Source: Lentisphaerota bacterium (GTDB taxonomy: Bacteria > Verrucomicrobiota > Lentisphaeria > Oligosphaerales > JABHEG01). Taken from it: DNA of 34,656 nucleotides. Position 1 is the first letter of the stretch, and every line of letters begins with the position of its first letter. Below the pieces are notes generated by a model, which saw only the letters and a program-made list of their open reading frames with translations, did not search any database and was not told where the DNA came from. Positions 25,063-32,573 of this stretch are shown one piece after another. The position numbers and the translations under genes were made by a program. The DNA lies in NCBI GenBank assembly GCA_018676675.1, contig JABHEG010000298.1:1-34656 (forward strand), in the 5' to 3' direction.

Positions 25063-26112
25063 ATGCACAGACAACACCCCCGCTTGCGTGCCGCCCTGAT
25101 CTGGGGAGTACTGGTCTGCCTTCTAGCCGGAACGGTGGCCCTTCTCCTCGTCGCCGAACGAGCTGACAGGCCCTTCTGGGAGACCCTGGAAAATGCCGTT
25201 ATCGTGCTGATGGGCGAGTATCCCGACAGACCGGCCAGCCACGCGGGACGCGTACTCCAGCTGCTCCTGCTTGTGTTCGGGACGCTGGTTTTCGGCGCTA
25301 TCATCGGCAAAGTATCATCCCTGTTCGTGACCCATGCACTCAGGAAAGAGAGCGCCGTGAAACCATTCAGTGATCACATCATCATCTGCAACTGGAATGC
25401 CAAAGCCCCGAGAGTCATTGAGCAGTTGCTGGAAGCACAACCGAATGACGGCAGAGACGTTGTTGTCGTGTCGGCCTCGGAAATCCCCGCAGGGAACGAG
25501 ATCCTGGAGCAACCCAACGTCCACGTTGTCCGCGATGACCCCACCCACCACGCCACCCTTGAGAAGCTAAGTGCACACGAGGCTAAGTCGATCATCCTGC
25601 TGGCCGATGAGGACACGCCGGGGCCCGATGACAAGAATGCCCTGATCGCTCTGGCCGTCAAACACCTCGAACAGGAACCGGGGAAGGAGAAGGACATCCA
25701 CGTCATCGCCGAACTGCTGAGTCCGGACCGAAGGCGGCATCTCATGGAGGCCGGCGTAGACGAAATCGTCTCCGGGCGGGACTACAGCTCGGGAATCATC
25801 GCCCAGAGCGCTCTGTTCCGGAACATGTCAGTCGTCTATCAACGCCTGCTGACCTACTCCAATGACACCAACGAACTCTATTTCATCGCCCCCGGAAACT
25901 ACCCGGCCGAGTTCGTGGGCAGAGCATTCCCCGAGCTATGCCAGGGCGTCAGCGAACGCAGCGCCGCCAACGAAGAAAACCCACTGCTCCTTCTCGGCGT
26001 AAAACGCGACAACGGGGAGATCCTGCTGAATCCGCAGAAGAAGAGCTTCGGCCACCTGAAAACCAACGATTCCCTGATCATCATGGCTTTCCACAACGTC
26101 GAACGGATCTGA
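25063..26112 (+). CDS. 2TM channel-like protein with RCK/TrkA domains and non-canonical pore, 349 aa
   Basis: One transmembrane helix at about 11-31, a pore-loop-like stretch at 38-57, and a second helix at about 64-88 form a KcsA/MthK-like pore unit. An RCK/TrkA-N-like domain follows at about 104-230 (DHIIICNWNAKAPRVIEQL, VHVVRDDPTHHATLEKLSAHEA, ADEDTPGPDDKNALIAL). A second, RCK-C-like domain occupies about 265-345. The potassium filter TVGYG is missing: the same place reads VIVLMGEYPD (46-55). This may mean altered selectivity or a sensor role. The RCK glycine motif is also modified (IICNWNAK). ATG 25063 is used, with GAAGG upstream; a TTG three bases earlier is less likely. It acts at the inner membrane. 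The DUF6398-like gene follows after 40 bases, so co-transcription is likely. Confidence 0.85.
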   Translation: MHRQHPRLRAALIWGVLVCLLAGTVALLLVAERADRPFWETLENAVIVLMGEYPDRPASHAGRVLQLLLLVFGTLVFGAIIGKVSSLFVTHALRKESAVKPFSDHIIICNWNAKAPRVIEQLLEAQPNDGRDVVVVSASEIPAGNEILEQPNVHVVRDDPTHHATLEKLSAHEAKSIILLADEDTPGPDDKNALIALAVKHLEQEPGKEKDIHVIAELLSPDRRRHLMEAGVDEIVSGRDYSSGIIAQSALFRNMSVVYQRLLTYSNDTNELYFIAPGNYPAEFVGRAFPELCQGVSERSAANEENPLLLLGVKRDNGEILLNPQKKSFGHLKTNDSLIIMAFHNVERI

Positions 26113-26152
26113 GACCAGCCGTCGCGAACCAAGACAAGGAACACAGAAGAGC

Positions 26153-26851
26153 ATGGCGACGAAAGTACAGAAAGAGGCACGAGCCAAAGAGATTGCCGTG
26201 TACCTCGCACTGTTCACAAGCCAGTGCTTCGACGATGAACTGCGGGGCCTAGCCGACAAGCTGATGGCGAAACTGAGTCGGATGCGCAAACTCGACATCA
26301 CCCGAGGACGTCCGGAAATCTGGGCGGGAACCATCGTCTATCTCATTGGACGCCTGAACTTCCTGTTCGACCGAAGCAGCCCCAGCCACGTCACACCCGA
26401 CCAGATTGCAGAACACTTCGGAGCAGCGAAGACGACGCTCCAGAACAAGGCCACAATGGTGGAAAAGGCCACCGGCATTCACCAGGGCGACCGGGAGTTT
26501 ACTCGGTCCGAAATTGCAGACATGTTCTCCGTCATTGAGCTGCCCAACGGATTCCTCACTACTCTCGAGATGCTACGAGAAGAACTGGCCGAAGACGACC
26601 AGACTGCAGAAATCGACGCAGATGGCAACGTCCTGATTCGCGATATGACCGAAGCCGAATTGGCGGCTCACCATGGCAGGCTGAAGGCGGATCAGAAGCA
26701 GAAGCAGGTAGAGCGCGAGTTTGCCGTGACCTGGGAGGAACGCAATCGAGGTCGGGGGCAGAAACAGCAAGAGGCCCGACGCCAACGGGCAGCGGAAAAG
26801 AGGGCAAGAGAGAGCAAGAACCAACCCGATCTCTTTGATGGATTGCTCTGA
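26153..26851 (+). CDS. DUF6398-like protein with charged tail, 232 aa
   Basis: Residues about 10-110 match the DUF6398 pattern: cysteine- and helix-rich start, EIWAGTIVYLIGRLNFLFDRS, then VTPDQIAEHFGAAKTTLQNKATMVEK, which looks like a helix-turn-helix. The central part has an acidic stretch (EELAEDDQTAEIDADGN). Residues about 165-225 are a highly charged helix, possibly coiled coil. The last residues, QPDLFDGLL, resemble the bacterial sliding-clamp binding motif QxxLF. The family has no assigned function; nucleic-acid binding is an inference from the helix-turn-helix-like segment. It is cytoplasmic. It lies 40 bases after the channel gene, and both sit between two copies of a 47-bp repeat. 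Confidence 0.75.
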   Translation: MATKVQKEARAKEIAVYLALFTSQCFDDELRGLADKLMAKLSRMRKLDITRGRPEIWAGTIVYLIGRLNFLFDRSSPSHVTPDQIAEHFGAAKTTLQNKATMVEKATGIHQGDREFTRSEIADMFSVIELPNGFLTTLEMLREELAEDDQTAEIDADGNVLIRDMTEAELAAHHGRLKADQKQKQVEREFAVTWEERNRGRGQKQQEARRQRAAEKRARESKNQPDLFDGLL

Positions 26852-26883
26852 TAGCCGGTGAAACAGACGTTGCGCAGAATTCA

Positions 26884-26930
26884 CGAGACCGCGCCCCCAA
26901 CTGGCGGTGCGGGACGTCCCCACCCACTGA
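26884..26930. repeat. 47-bp hairpin repeat, copy 2
   Basis: Partner of 25007-25053, in the same orientation. Here the core GGTGCGGGAC and GTCCCCACC can pair with one bulge. It lies 32 bases after the DUF6398-like stop codon and upstream of the aminotransferase gene. Confidence 0.75.
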
Positions 26931-27049
26931 GTCTCCAGTCCAGTCCCCCTCGCTGACCAACCCTATCTCGGTTACTGTGTGAAATGAACGATGGGACCTC
27001 CGGCTCCCAACAGGCCACCTGGATCAAGCACATGCCCAGAGACCGATTC

Positions 27050-28420
27050 ATGAGCAAGAACACCTCACCCTCCCACGATATCGCCGACATCCTGCAAGCC
27101 GACGTGCGCCACCTCTGGCACCACCTCAAGCAGCACAAGGCGTTTGAGGCAGAGGACCCGCCAGTGATGGTGTCCGGGAACGGGATGTACGTCACGGACA
27201 TCCACGGCCGCGAGTTCCTCGACGCAACAGCCGGAGGCGTCTGGTGCGTTGCGGTGGGCTACGGTCGCGACCGAATCGCCAATGCCGTAGCGGAGCAGTT
27301 GCGGACATTGCCCTATTTCGCGGGAGCGGCCGGGAACATCCCCGCAATCCGATTGGCGCAGAAGCTCGGGGAACTGCTGCCGACACTCCCGAAAACGTAC
27401 CTGTCAAACAGTGGCTCCGAAGCCAACGAGAAAGCCTTCAAGATCACGCGTCAGTTCCACCGCTTGAGAGGCAAGGAAAAGACCAAAGTCCTCTACCGGC
27501 ACCGCGACTACCACGGTACCACCCTCGCGGCACTCGCCGCCAGCGGGCAGGACCAGCGCAAAGCAGACTACGGCCCATTCCCGGAAGGCTTCGTGCAATT
27601 CCCCCACGCCTGCTGCTACCGGTGCCCCTTCGACGCAACACCCGAGCACTGTGACCTGGCCTGCGCTCGAGCTGTCGGGGAGACCATCATGGCAGAAGGG
27701 CCAGACACAGTCGGCGCGGTCATTGTCGAGCCGATCACCGCCGGCGGCGGCGTCATTGCGCCCGTCCAGGGCTACTACCGTGTGATGGCAGATGCGTGCC
27801 GCAAGCACGGTGTGCTGCTCATCATGGATGAGGTGGTGTGCGGATTCGGGCGGACAGGCAAGATGTTCGGGCACCAGCACTACGACGTCCAGCCGGATAT
27901 GATCACCGTGGCCAAAGGCCTGGCCAGCGCCTACATGCCCCTCTCCGCTACGCTGGCCACGCAGGAGGTGTTTGATGCCTTCCTGAACGACAGCGATCCC
28001 ATGGCTTTCTTCAGGGACATCAGCACCTACGGGGGCTGCGCAGCTGCATGTGCCGCCGCCCTGGAGAACATCGCGATCATCGAGGAAGAAGAGCTCTGCG
28101 GGAACAGCGCGAGGATGGGGGCCTACCTCCTCGACCAGTTGCAGACACTCCGCGGACTCCCGCTCGTCGGCGACATCCGCGGCCGAGGCCTCTTCGCCGG
28201 TATCGAGCTCGTGGTCGACAGGACCACGCGCGAGCCGCTTGCGGAAGCGGAGTTCGCAGCCATCATGGCCCTCATCAGGAGTCGGGGCATCCTCGTCGGG
28301 CGGACCAATCGCAGCCTTCAGGGCTTCAACAACACGCTGAACCTAGCCCCCGCCCTCATCATCACCCGGGATCAGATCGACGAAATCGTGGAAGCCATCC
28401 GTAACGCCTTGCAGGCCTGA
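27050..28420 (+). CDS. tpa: Class III aminotransferase, taurine-pyruvate type, 456 aa
   Basis: A pyridoxal-phosphate enzyme of the omega-amino acid transaminase group. It keeps the pattern I recall for taurine-pyruvate aminotransferase: LWHHLKQHKAFE, GGVWCVAVGYGRDRIANAV, LSNSGSEANEKAFK, HRDYHGTTLAALAASGQD, AEGPDTVGAVIVEPITAGGG, MDEVVCGFGRTG, RDISTYGGC and VGRTNRSLQGFNNTL. The cofactor lysine is K289 in TVAKGLAS. The expected reaction moves the amino group of taurine to pyruvate, giving sulfoacetaldehyde and alanine, in the cytoplasm. Related omega-amino substrates cannot be excluded. The start is uncertain: ATG 27050 is chosen because the family pattern begins shortly after; in-frame ATGs at 27032 and 26984 also exist, and no site has a strong ribosome sequence. 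No sulfoacetaldehyde-processing gene is visible nearby. Confidence 0.85.
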   Translation: MSKNTSPSHDIADILQADVRHLWHHLKQHKAFEAEDPPVMVSGNGMYVTDIHGREFLDATAGGVWCVAVGYGRDRIANAVAEQLRTLPYFAGAAGNIPAIRLAQKLGELLPTLPKTYLSNSGSEANEKAFKITRQFHRLRGKEKTKVLYRHRDYHGTTLAALAASGQDQRKADYGPFPEGFVQFPHACCYRCPFDATPEHCDLACARAVGETIMAEGPDTVGAVIVEPITAGGGVIAPVQGYYRVMADACRKHGVLLIMDEVVCGFGRTGKMFGHQHYDVQPDMITVAKGLASAYMPLSATLATQEVFDAFLNDSDPMAFFRDISTYGGCAAACAAALENIAIIEEEELCGNSARMGAYLLDQLQTLRGLPLVGDIRGRGLFAGIELVVDRTTREPLAEAEFAAIMALIRSRGILVGRTNRSLQGFNNTLNLAPALIITRDQIDEIVEAIRNALQA

Positions 28421-28496
28421 GGAGAAGTTCGCCACAACGTGTCAGGCCCGCAGTCATCACCGCAAGACGAACAGCCAACGAATAGGGAGAGAAACC

Positions 28497-29321
28497 ATGG
28501 CCAAGCTGCGTGACAGATTCTGGATCTGGGGACAGGACCCAGGTTGCCATCACCTGAACCCGAACGGCGATAACAGCTACAACCTGCCCGGGACGAACCT
28601 GATGGACTCCAGGGAAGGCTGTGACTTCCTCGGCATCAGCCGGTGCTGTCGCGTAACCATGTGGACCGGCCCGTTCCCTCCATTTGACGGGGAAGCCGAG
28701 AAGATCAAAGACCTGGACGAAGTGGTGTGGTCCGCAATCGGCGCCGGCGGCGTCAAGCAACACAACGACGACAAGAGCGACCTCGATGAAGTCCTGCGCA
28801 TGGCCGAGATCTACCCCAACGTCAGCGGGGCTGTCCTGGACGATTTTTTCACCTCCGTCGAGTTCGCTGACACCAAGCCGGCCCGGCACTCCGTGGCCAG
28901 TATCAGCAATATGCGCGACCGACTCCACGGTTTTGAGAAACGGAAGCTTGAGCTCTGGATGGTCTGGTACAGCTACCAACTCGATTTCGATGTCCAAGAC
29001 TACATCGACCTGACCGATGTCGTGACCCTCTGGACCTGGAAAGGGTCTGACCTAGTGGATCTGGACCGACACATGGAGAGAGTCCTTGAACGTGCTCCGA
29101 CAAAGCGCCGCTTCGCCGGTTGCTACATGTGGAACTACGGCGAGCAGAGACCACTCGGTCTCGACGATATGAAACGCCAATGCGAGACCTACCACGACTG
29201 GATCCGAAAAGGCTGGATCGAGGGGGTGATTTTCTGTTCAAACTGCATCTGCGACATCGGGCTCGACACTGTCGACTGGACGCGGGACTGGATCGCAGAA
29301 ATCGGCGATGAGGACGTATGA
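28497..29321 (+). CDS. Uncharacterised protein, possibly TIM-barrel, 274 aa
   Basis: I do not recognise a named family. The chain starts KLRDRFWIWGQDPGCHHLNP and contains LPGTNLMDSREGCDFLGI, GAVLDDFFTS, LELWMVWYSYQLD, DVVTLWTWKGSDL and RFAGCYMWNYGEQRPL. The regular alternation of strands and helices and the strand-end acids (DD, E near CYMWNYGE) suggest a TIM-barrel, glycoside-hydrolase-like fold; that is an inference. There is no signal peptide. AGGGAGAG lies just before ATG 28497, a good site. Its stop overlaps the next start by 4 bases (ATGA), so translation of the two is probably coupled. Confidence 0.75.
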   Translation: MAKLRDRFWIWGQDPGCHHLNPNGDNSYNLPGTNLMDSREGCDFLGISRCCRVTMWTGPFPPFDGEAEKIKDLDEVVWSAIGAGGVKQHNDDKSDLDEVLRMAEIYPNVSGAVLDDFFTSVEFADTKPARHSVASISNMRDRLHGFEKRKLELWMVWYSYQLDFDVQDYIDLTDVVTLWTWKGSDLVDLDRHMERVLERAPTKRRFAGCYMWNYGEQRPLGLDDMKRQCETYHDWIRKGWIEGVIFCSNCICDIGLDTVDWTRDWIAEIGDEDV

Positions 29322-29641
29322 GCCTGCAGGAGGAGAAAGCCACGGTCAAGGCGATGATCGAGTTGTTCTGCAACCACCAGCATCACGCCGACGCCCTGTG
29401 CGACGACTGCTCGGAACTCCTCGCTTACGCGGAGCAACGTCTCGGGAACTGCCCTTTCGGGGATGACAAACCGACCTGCCGCAAGTGCTCAGTCCACTGC
29501 TACTCGCCGGAGATGCGCGAACGGATAGCGGGCGTCATGCGATTCTCCGGACCGCGCATGGCGCTCCGTCATCCCATCAGAGGCCTGCGTCATCTGATGC
29601 GCGAAAGGCGTTCAGGAAGGTCCCCGGAAGACGGCAGCTGA
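29318..29641 (+). CDS. YgbA_NO family (nitrous-oxide-stimulated promoter) protein, 107 aa
   Basis: The whole length follows the YgbA_NO pattern: MSLQEEKATVKAMIELFC, LCDDCSELLAYAEQRL, CPFGDDKPTCRKCSVHC, RFSGPRMALRHPIRGLRHL. Seven cysteines (C18, C28, C31, C45, C54, C57, C61) are regularly spaced, suggesting an iron-sulfur or zinc site, which is an inference. In enterobacteria the ygbA gene is induced by nitric oxide; its biochemical role is not well defined. The start ATG overlaps the stop of the upstream gene. It is cytoplasmic, with a basic C-terminal tail (RHLMRERRSGRS). Confidence 0.9.
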   Translation: MSLQEEKATVKAMIELFCNHQHHADALCDDCSELLAYAEQRLGNCPFGDDKPTCRKCSVHCYSPEMRERIAGVMRFSGPRMALRHPIRGLRHLMRERRSGRSPEDGS

Positions 29642-29671
29642 TTCCCACATCGTCCAAACAGGAAGCCCACC

Positions 29672-30034
29672 ATGGAACGAGCAATCCCGATCCTCCCGAC
29701 GGATGACCCCGAAGAGGCCATTCGGTTCTACGTCGATGGGCTTGGCTTCCAGGTTGTCTTCGAGGCCCACTACCCGAACACACCGCAGCAGGGGACGATT
29801 CTCGGTCTGGAACGTGGAGTACTCTGTATCCACCTCGATTGCCCGATGCCCGGACATGGTAGAAACGCGTGCGTGTACCTGGATGTGGACGATGCAGATG
29901 CACTCTACGCCGAATGGAGCCCGAAGATCGACATCGATGATCCTCCTGAAGATCAGCCTTGGGGCTCGCGGACGTTTACCGTCATGGACCCTTTTGGGAA
30001 CTCCCTGTTCGTGGTAGGCCCGCAGGGTGGGTGA
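29672..30034 (+). CDS. VOC/bleomycin-resistance-like protein, 120 aa
   Basis: Vicinal-oxygen-chelate fold of two beta-alpha-beta-beta-beta units. AIPILPTDDPEEAIRFYVDGLGF is the characteristic opening of bleomycin-resistance-type proteins, and FTVMDPFGNSLFVVGP the usual ending. The first metal ligand position of glyoxalase enzymes is not occupied by His or Glu, so ligand binding is more likely than glyoxalase catalysis. Substrate is unknown. AGGAAG precedes ATG 29672 by about 7 bases, and the gene is 30 bases after the YgbA_NO gene. It is the last of the eight collinear genes and converges with the GH20-like gene. Confidence 0.9.
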   Translation: MERAIPILPTDDPEEAIRFYVDGLGFQVVFEAHYPNTPQQGTILGLERGVLCIHLDCPMPGHGRNACVYLDVDDADALYAEWSPKIDIDDPPEDQPWGSRTFTVMDPFGNSLFVVGPQGG

Positions 30035-30059
30035 AGTCGACACGTCTCGGGCTGTCCAT

Positions 30060-30103
30060 CTGTGCGCAGCGCGCTTCCATCAGAGCCCTGACCAACGGGA
30101 GGG
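30060..30103. repeat. Dispersed repeat shared with the 17.27-kb spacer
   Basis: CTGTGCGC at 30060-30067 and CAGAGCCCTGACCAACGGGA at 30081-30100 recur in the same order and almost the same spacing at 17272-17279 and 17292-17311. Both copies lie between convergent genes. It may be a dispersed repeat or a shared terminator-type sequence. Confidence 0.5.
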
Positions 30104-30164
30104 GGAATCAGGAAGTCAGATGACCAGAGCTCCAGTGGAGGCTGAACTTGTGCGGGAACAGGGG

Positions 30165-32312
30165 TTAGTTCGAAAGAACATCCAGCCTGTCGACAACCAT
30201 ATTCCATATGGCCACATCACCCCCCACCGGATCTGTGGTTGGCCCTGGGACGTTGGCGTCCAGGTACGCGCGTAGATCACTCACAGCCGCATCAAACTGC
30301 TCGCGTGTCTCTCCGGCCTTGTCCGCCTGCCACTCCCTGCCCGCGCGAAGGGCCTGGCAGATGCGCCGCCCCACGTTCAGGCCGGTACACAGCCAGGCCA
30401 CATCTTCCCGGACGCCCTCGCTTGGCAACGCCTTCTCCAAGGCCTCGCAGCCGAGCTTGAGCGCCATCGAGGTAAGCTCCTCCCGCTGTCGCCAATACCG
30501 CGTTTGGGAGCCATCCTCGTCCTCGGTCCCCGCCTCCAGGGCGGCCGCTTCATCCGCAGCCTGCCGCCAACCGGTGGCGAGCGGGAACACGCCATGGCCC
30601 GCCCCGAGTGAGAACAGCTCGGCCATCAGCGGTCCGGCTTCGCTCCCATAGAGTCGTTTGCAGGCCGCGCCAAGCAGCCCGGAGCTCCCCAGGAGATCGT
30701 CCTGAGTCTCAACGCCAGTCGCACAACGCCCTCGTAGCTCCAACGCCTCCGCCCGAGTTCCTGCTGGAACGTAGGCCCCAGGTGCTGCGGCGTGCCATGC
30801 ATAATTGGCACAGAGCAGTTGTCCGGGCTCGCCGACGGAGCCCATCGAAGAAACGTAGACCGTCTCCGCACCTTGCCAGTAGCTGTGTAACGCCCCCACG
30901 GTGGTTACCAGCTGATCGCTGTAGAAGTTGTCGCCGCCGACAAACGGAACGACGAATACGCCGTGACCGCAGCCCGCCTCGTCCAGTGCGCTCCTGAGCA
31001 TCGGAACACGGCATCCAGGCGGCGTGTCCGACACAAACTGCTCACGAATGCCAAACTCCACGTTCGGCGCGGGTCCGACGCAACAACTCAGGACACTGCA
31101 ATAGTCGCAGTAGTCTGTCCACAGGTCATCGGAGTCCTGGAATCCGCTGTACGTGGGGCCGATAAACATGATCTCACAATCACGAGCAGCCGAGTATTGA
31201 CCGTCATCGGTGGAAATGGCATTGATCGCCTGGACAACCTGCCGGAACCAATGTCCATATCCCCCTGCGGCCCCCTTTGCAGACGCCATTTCATCGTCGG
31301 GCCAGCGCGCTTTACATTGGGGGCAGCGCCGCGTCCACCCGTCCAGGGAGCTCACGATGCCGCCGGTGTCGATGTCGTGGATGTACATCACGCCCGGCCG
31401 GCAGCGAGCAACGAAATTGGTCAGTTCAGCGAGTTTCAGTTTGGCAAGGGCGGCATTCGACAGGCACGTCCCATAGGTCCAGGACGTCGGGTAGGCGGGG
31501 TGTCCCACGCAATCATACGGCTCCCCGTCCGGGTAGGAGTTGCGATTACGAAATGCATGGCCGTGGTAACGCCCAGAATAGAGCGAGCCCGGCTGGTAAG
31601 CCGCACCATAACCACCGCCATAGCCAGAGAAGGCAAGGCGGATATGGCGTTCCCCGGCATAGTCAGTCAGCTCTCGAACAAAGTCTGCGTACCACGAAGT
31701 CCGGTCCGGATCCCAGCCGAAGCCGTCAAACCAAACCACGTTGATCTTGTACGCCGCGGCTTGATCGAGCTTTCGCTTCATGCGGGCAATGGTGGCCTCG
31801 AGGCCATCCCCGCGTTCGTAGCCCCAGCGATTGATCTCCGCATTGAGCAACCAGTCCGCGGCAGCACGGAAGCGGACGTCAGGCCCATCCTCGACCCGGC
31901 AGCATGGTGCCTCCACTCTCCCATCGGCCGTGTGCAGCAACTGCAGCAGCGTCGCTGCTCCGTTCTGCAGCCCATGAGGGCTCATTGCGGCAATCTCCGC
32001 AGCGTCCTGCGACACCTCCAGGACGTAGCCTTGTTCCTGACCGATTGTCGTGCAGAATGCCGGCGAGTCTGCAAAGCCGGAACTCCCTACATCTGCCTGT
32101 GTGAGTATCTGGAGCTGAATCTGCGGTCCGCCATCGTCGCCCATCGCGGGGCGGATCCCATGGTCGCTGGTGAGGCGCTGTCCGAGCCAATCGGCAACCG
32201 AACCGGCGGCAACACTGTCGGACCGGACAGTGACAGCCGAACCCGGAGCTCCAAGGCCTAGAACGCCGGGGCGAAGCGTGAACGACTTGGGGGCAGGAAT
32301 CAGTGTTTGCAT
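30165..32312 (-). CDS. GH20-like protein with divergent catalytic domain, 715 aa
   Basis: Residues 3-145 look like the GH20 N-terminal domain (LIPAPKSFTLRPG; SPHGLQNGAATLLQLL; CCRVEDGPDVRFRAAADW). A TIM-barrel-like part follows at about 150-470 (ARMKRKLDQAAAYKINVVWFDGFGW, RHIRLAFSGYGGGYG, GVMYIHDIDTGG). Known GH20 hexosaminidases carry a catalytic Asp-Glu pair after a barrel strand; here the comparable point reads HDIDTGG (312-318), without DE. A CPQC pair (C330, C333) may bind metal. The C-terminal 200 residues are mainly helical. No signal peptide is seen, so a cytoplasmic enzyme acting on imported sugars is plausible but not shown. GGGAGG is 10 bases before ATG 32312. It is divergent from the lipoprotein gene. 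Confidence 0.8.
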   Translation of the reverse strand: MQTLIPAPKSFTLRPGVLGLGAPGSAVTVRSDSVAAGSVADWLGQRLTSDHGIRPAMGDDGGPQIQLQILTQADVGSSGFADSPAFCTTIGQEQGYVLEVSQDAAEIAAMSPHGLQNGAATLLQLLHTADGRVEAPCCRVEDGPDVRFRAAADWLLNAEINRWGYERGDGLEATIARMKRKLDQAAAYKINVVWFDGFGWDPDRTSWYADFVRELTDYAGERHIRLAFSGYGGGYGAAYQPGSLYSGRYHGHAFRNRNSYPDGEPYDCVGHPAYPTSWTYGTCLSNAALAKLKLAELTNFVARCRPGVMYIHDIDTGGIVSSLDGWTRRCPQCKARWPDDEMASAKGAAGGYGHWFRQVVQAINAISTDDGQYSAARDCEIMFIGPTYSGFQDSDDLWTDYCDYCSVLSCCVGPAPNVEFGIREQFVSDTPPGCRVPMLRSALDEAGCGHGVFVVPFVGGDNFYSDQLVTTVGALHSYWQGAETVYVSSMGSVGEPGQLLCANYAWHAAAPGAYVPAGTRAEALELRGRCATGVETQDDLLGSSGLLGAACKRLYGSEAGPLMAELFSLGAGHGVFPLATGWRQAADEAAALEAGTEDEDGSQTRYWRQREELTSMALKLGCEALEKALPSEGVREDVAWLCTGLNVGRRICQALRAGREWQADKAGETREQFDAAVSDLRAYLDANVPGPTTDPVGGDVAIWNMVVDRLDVLSN

Positions 32313-32531
32313 GGTCTCTATACCTCCCGGATGTGCCAGGTTTCCTGTTCGCCGAATATCGCCTCGCCCCGCCTTCCTGCCAAGCCACCCCCGAGGTCAC
32401 GGACGAAAAAGGGGCAGTCACCCACGCACCCCGTCCGCCCATCTCCCCACTTTCACCACATGCGAACACCCCACAGTGTGCTATCGTAGCGATACCAAGA
32501 CCTCAAACGTAACCCGTAACGAACGACCGCG

Positions 32532-32565
32532 TTCCCGGCCACTCCGGGAAGGTCACCCCCGGGGG
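32532..32565 (+). promoter_or_regulatory. Two small hairpins just before the lipoprotein start
   Basis: TTCCCGG (32532-32538) pairs with CCGGGAA (32544-32550) around a 5-base loop. CCCCCGGGGG (32556-32565) is a self-complementary block ending 8 bases before ATG 32574. No AGGAGG-like site lies in the usual window, so the hairpins may cover or replace the ribosome site. Regulation by structure is inference. Confidence 0.45.
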
Positions 32566-32573
32566 CCCAACCA

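Noticed and set aside
30963..32261. Plus-strand frame of 432 codons
   Set aside because: It is antisense to the GH20-like gene and lacks any recognisable domain.
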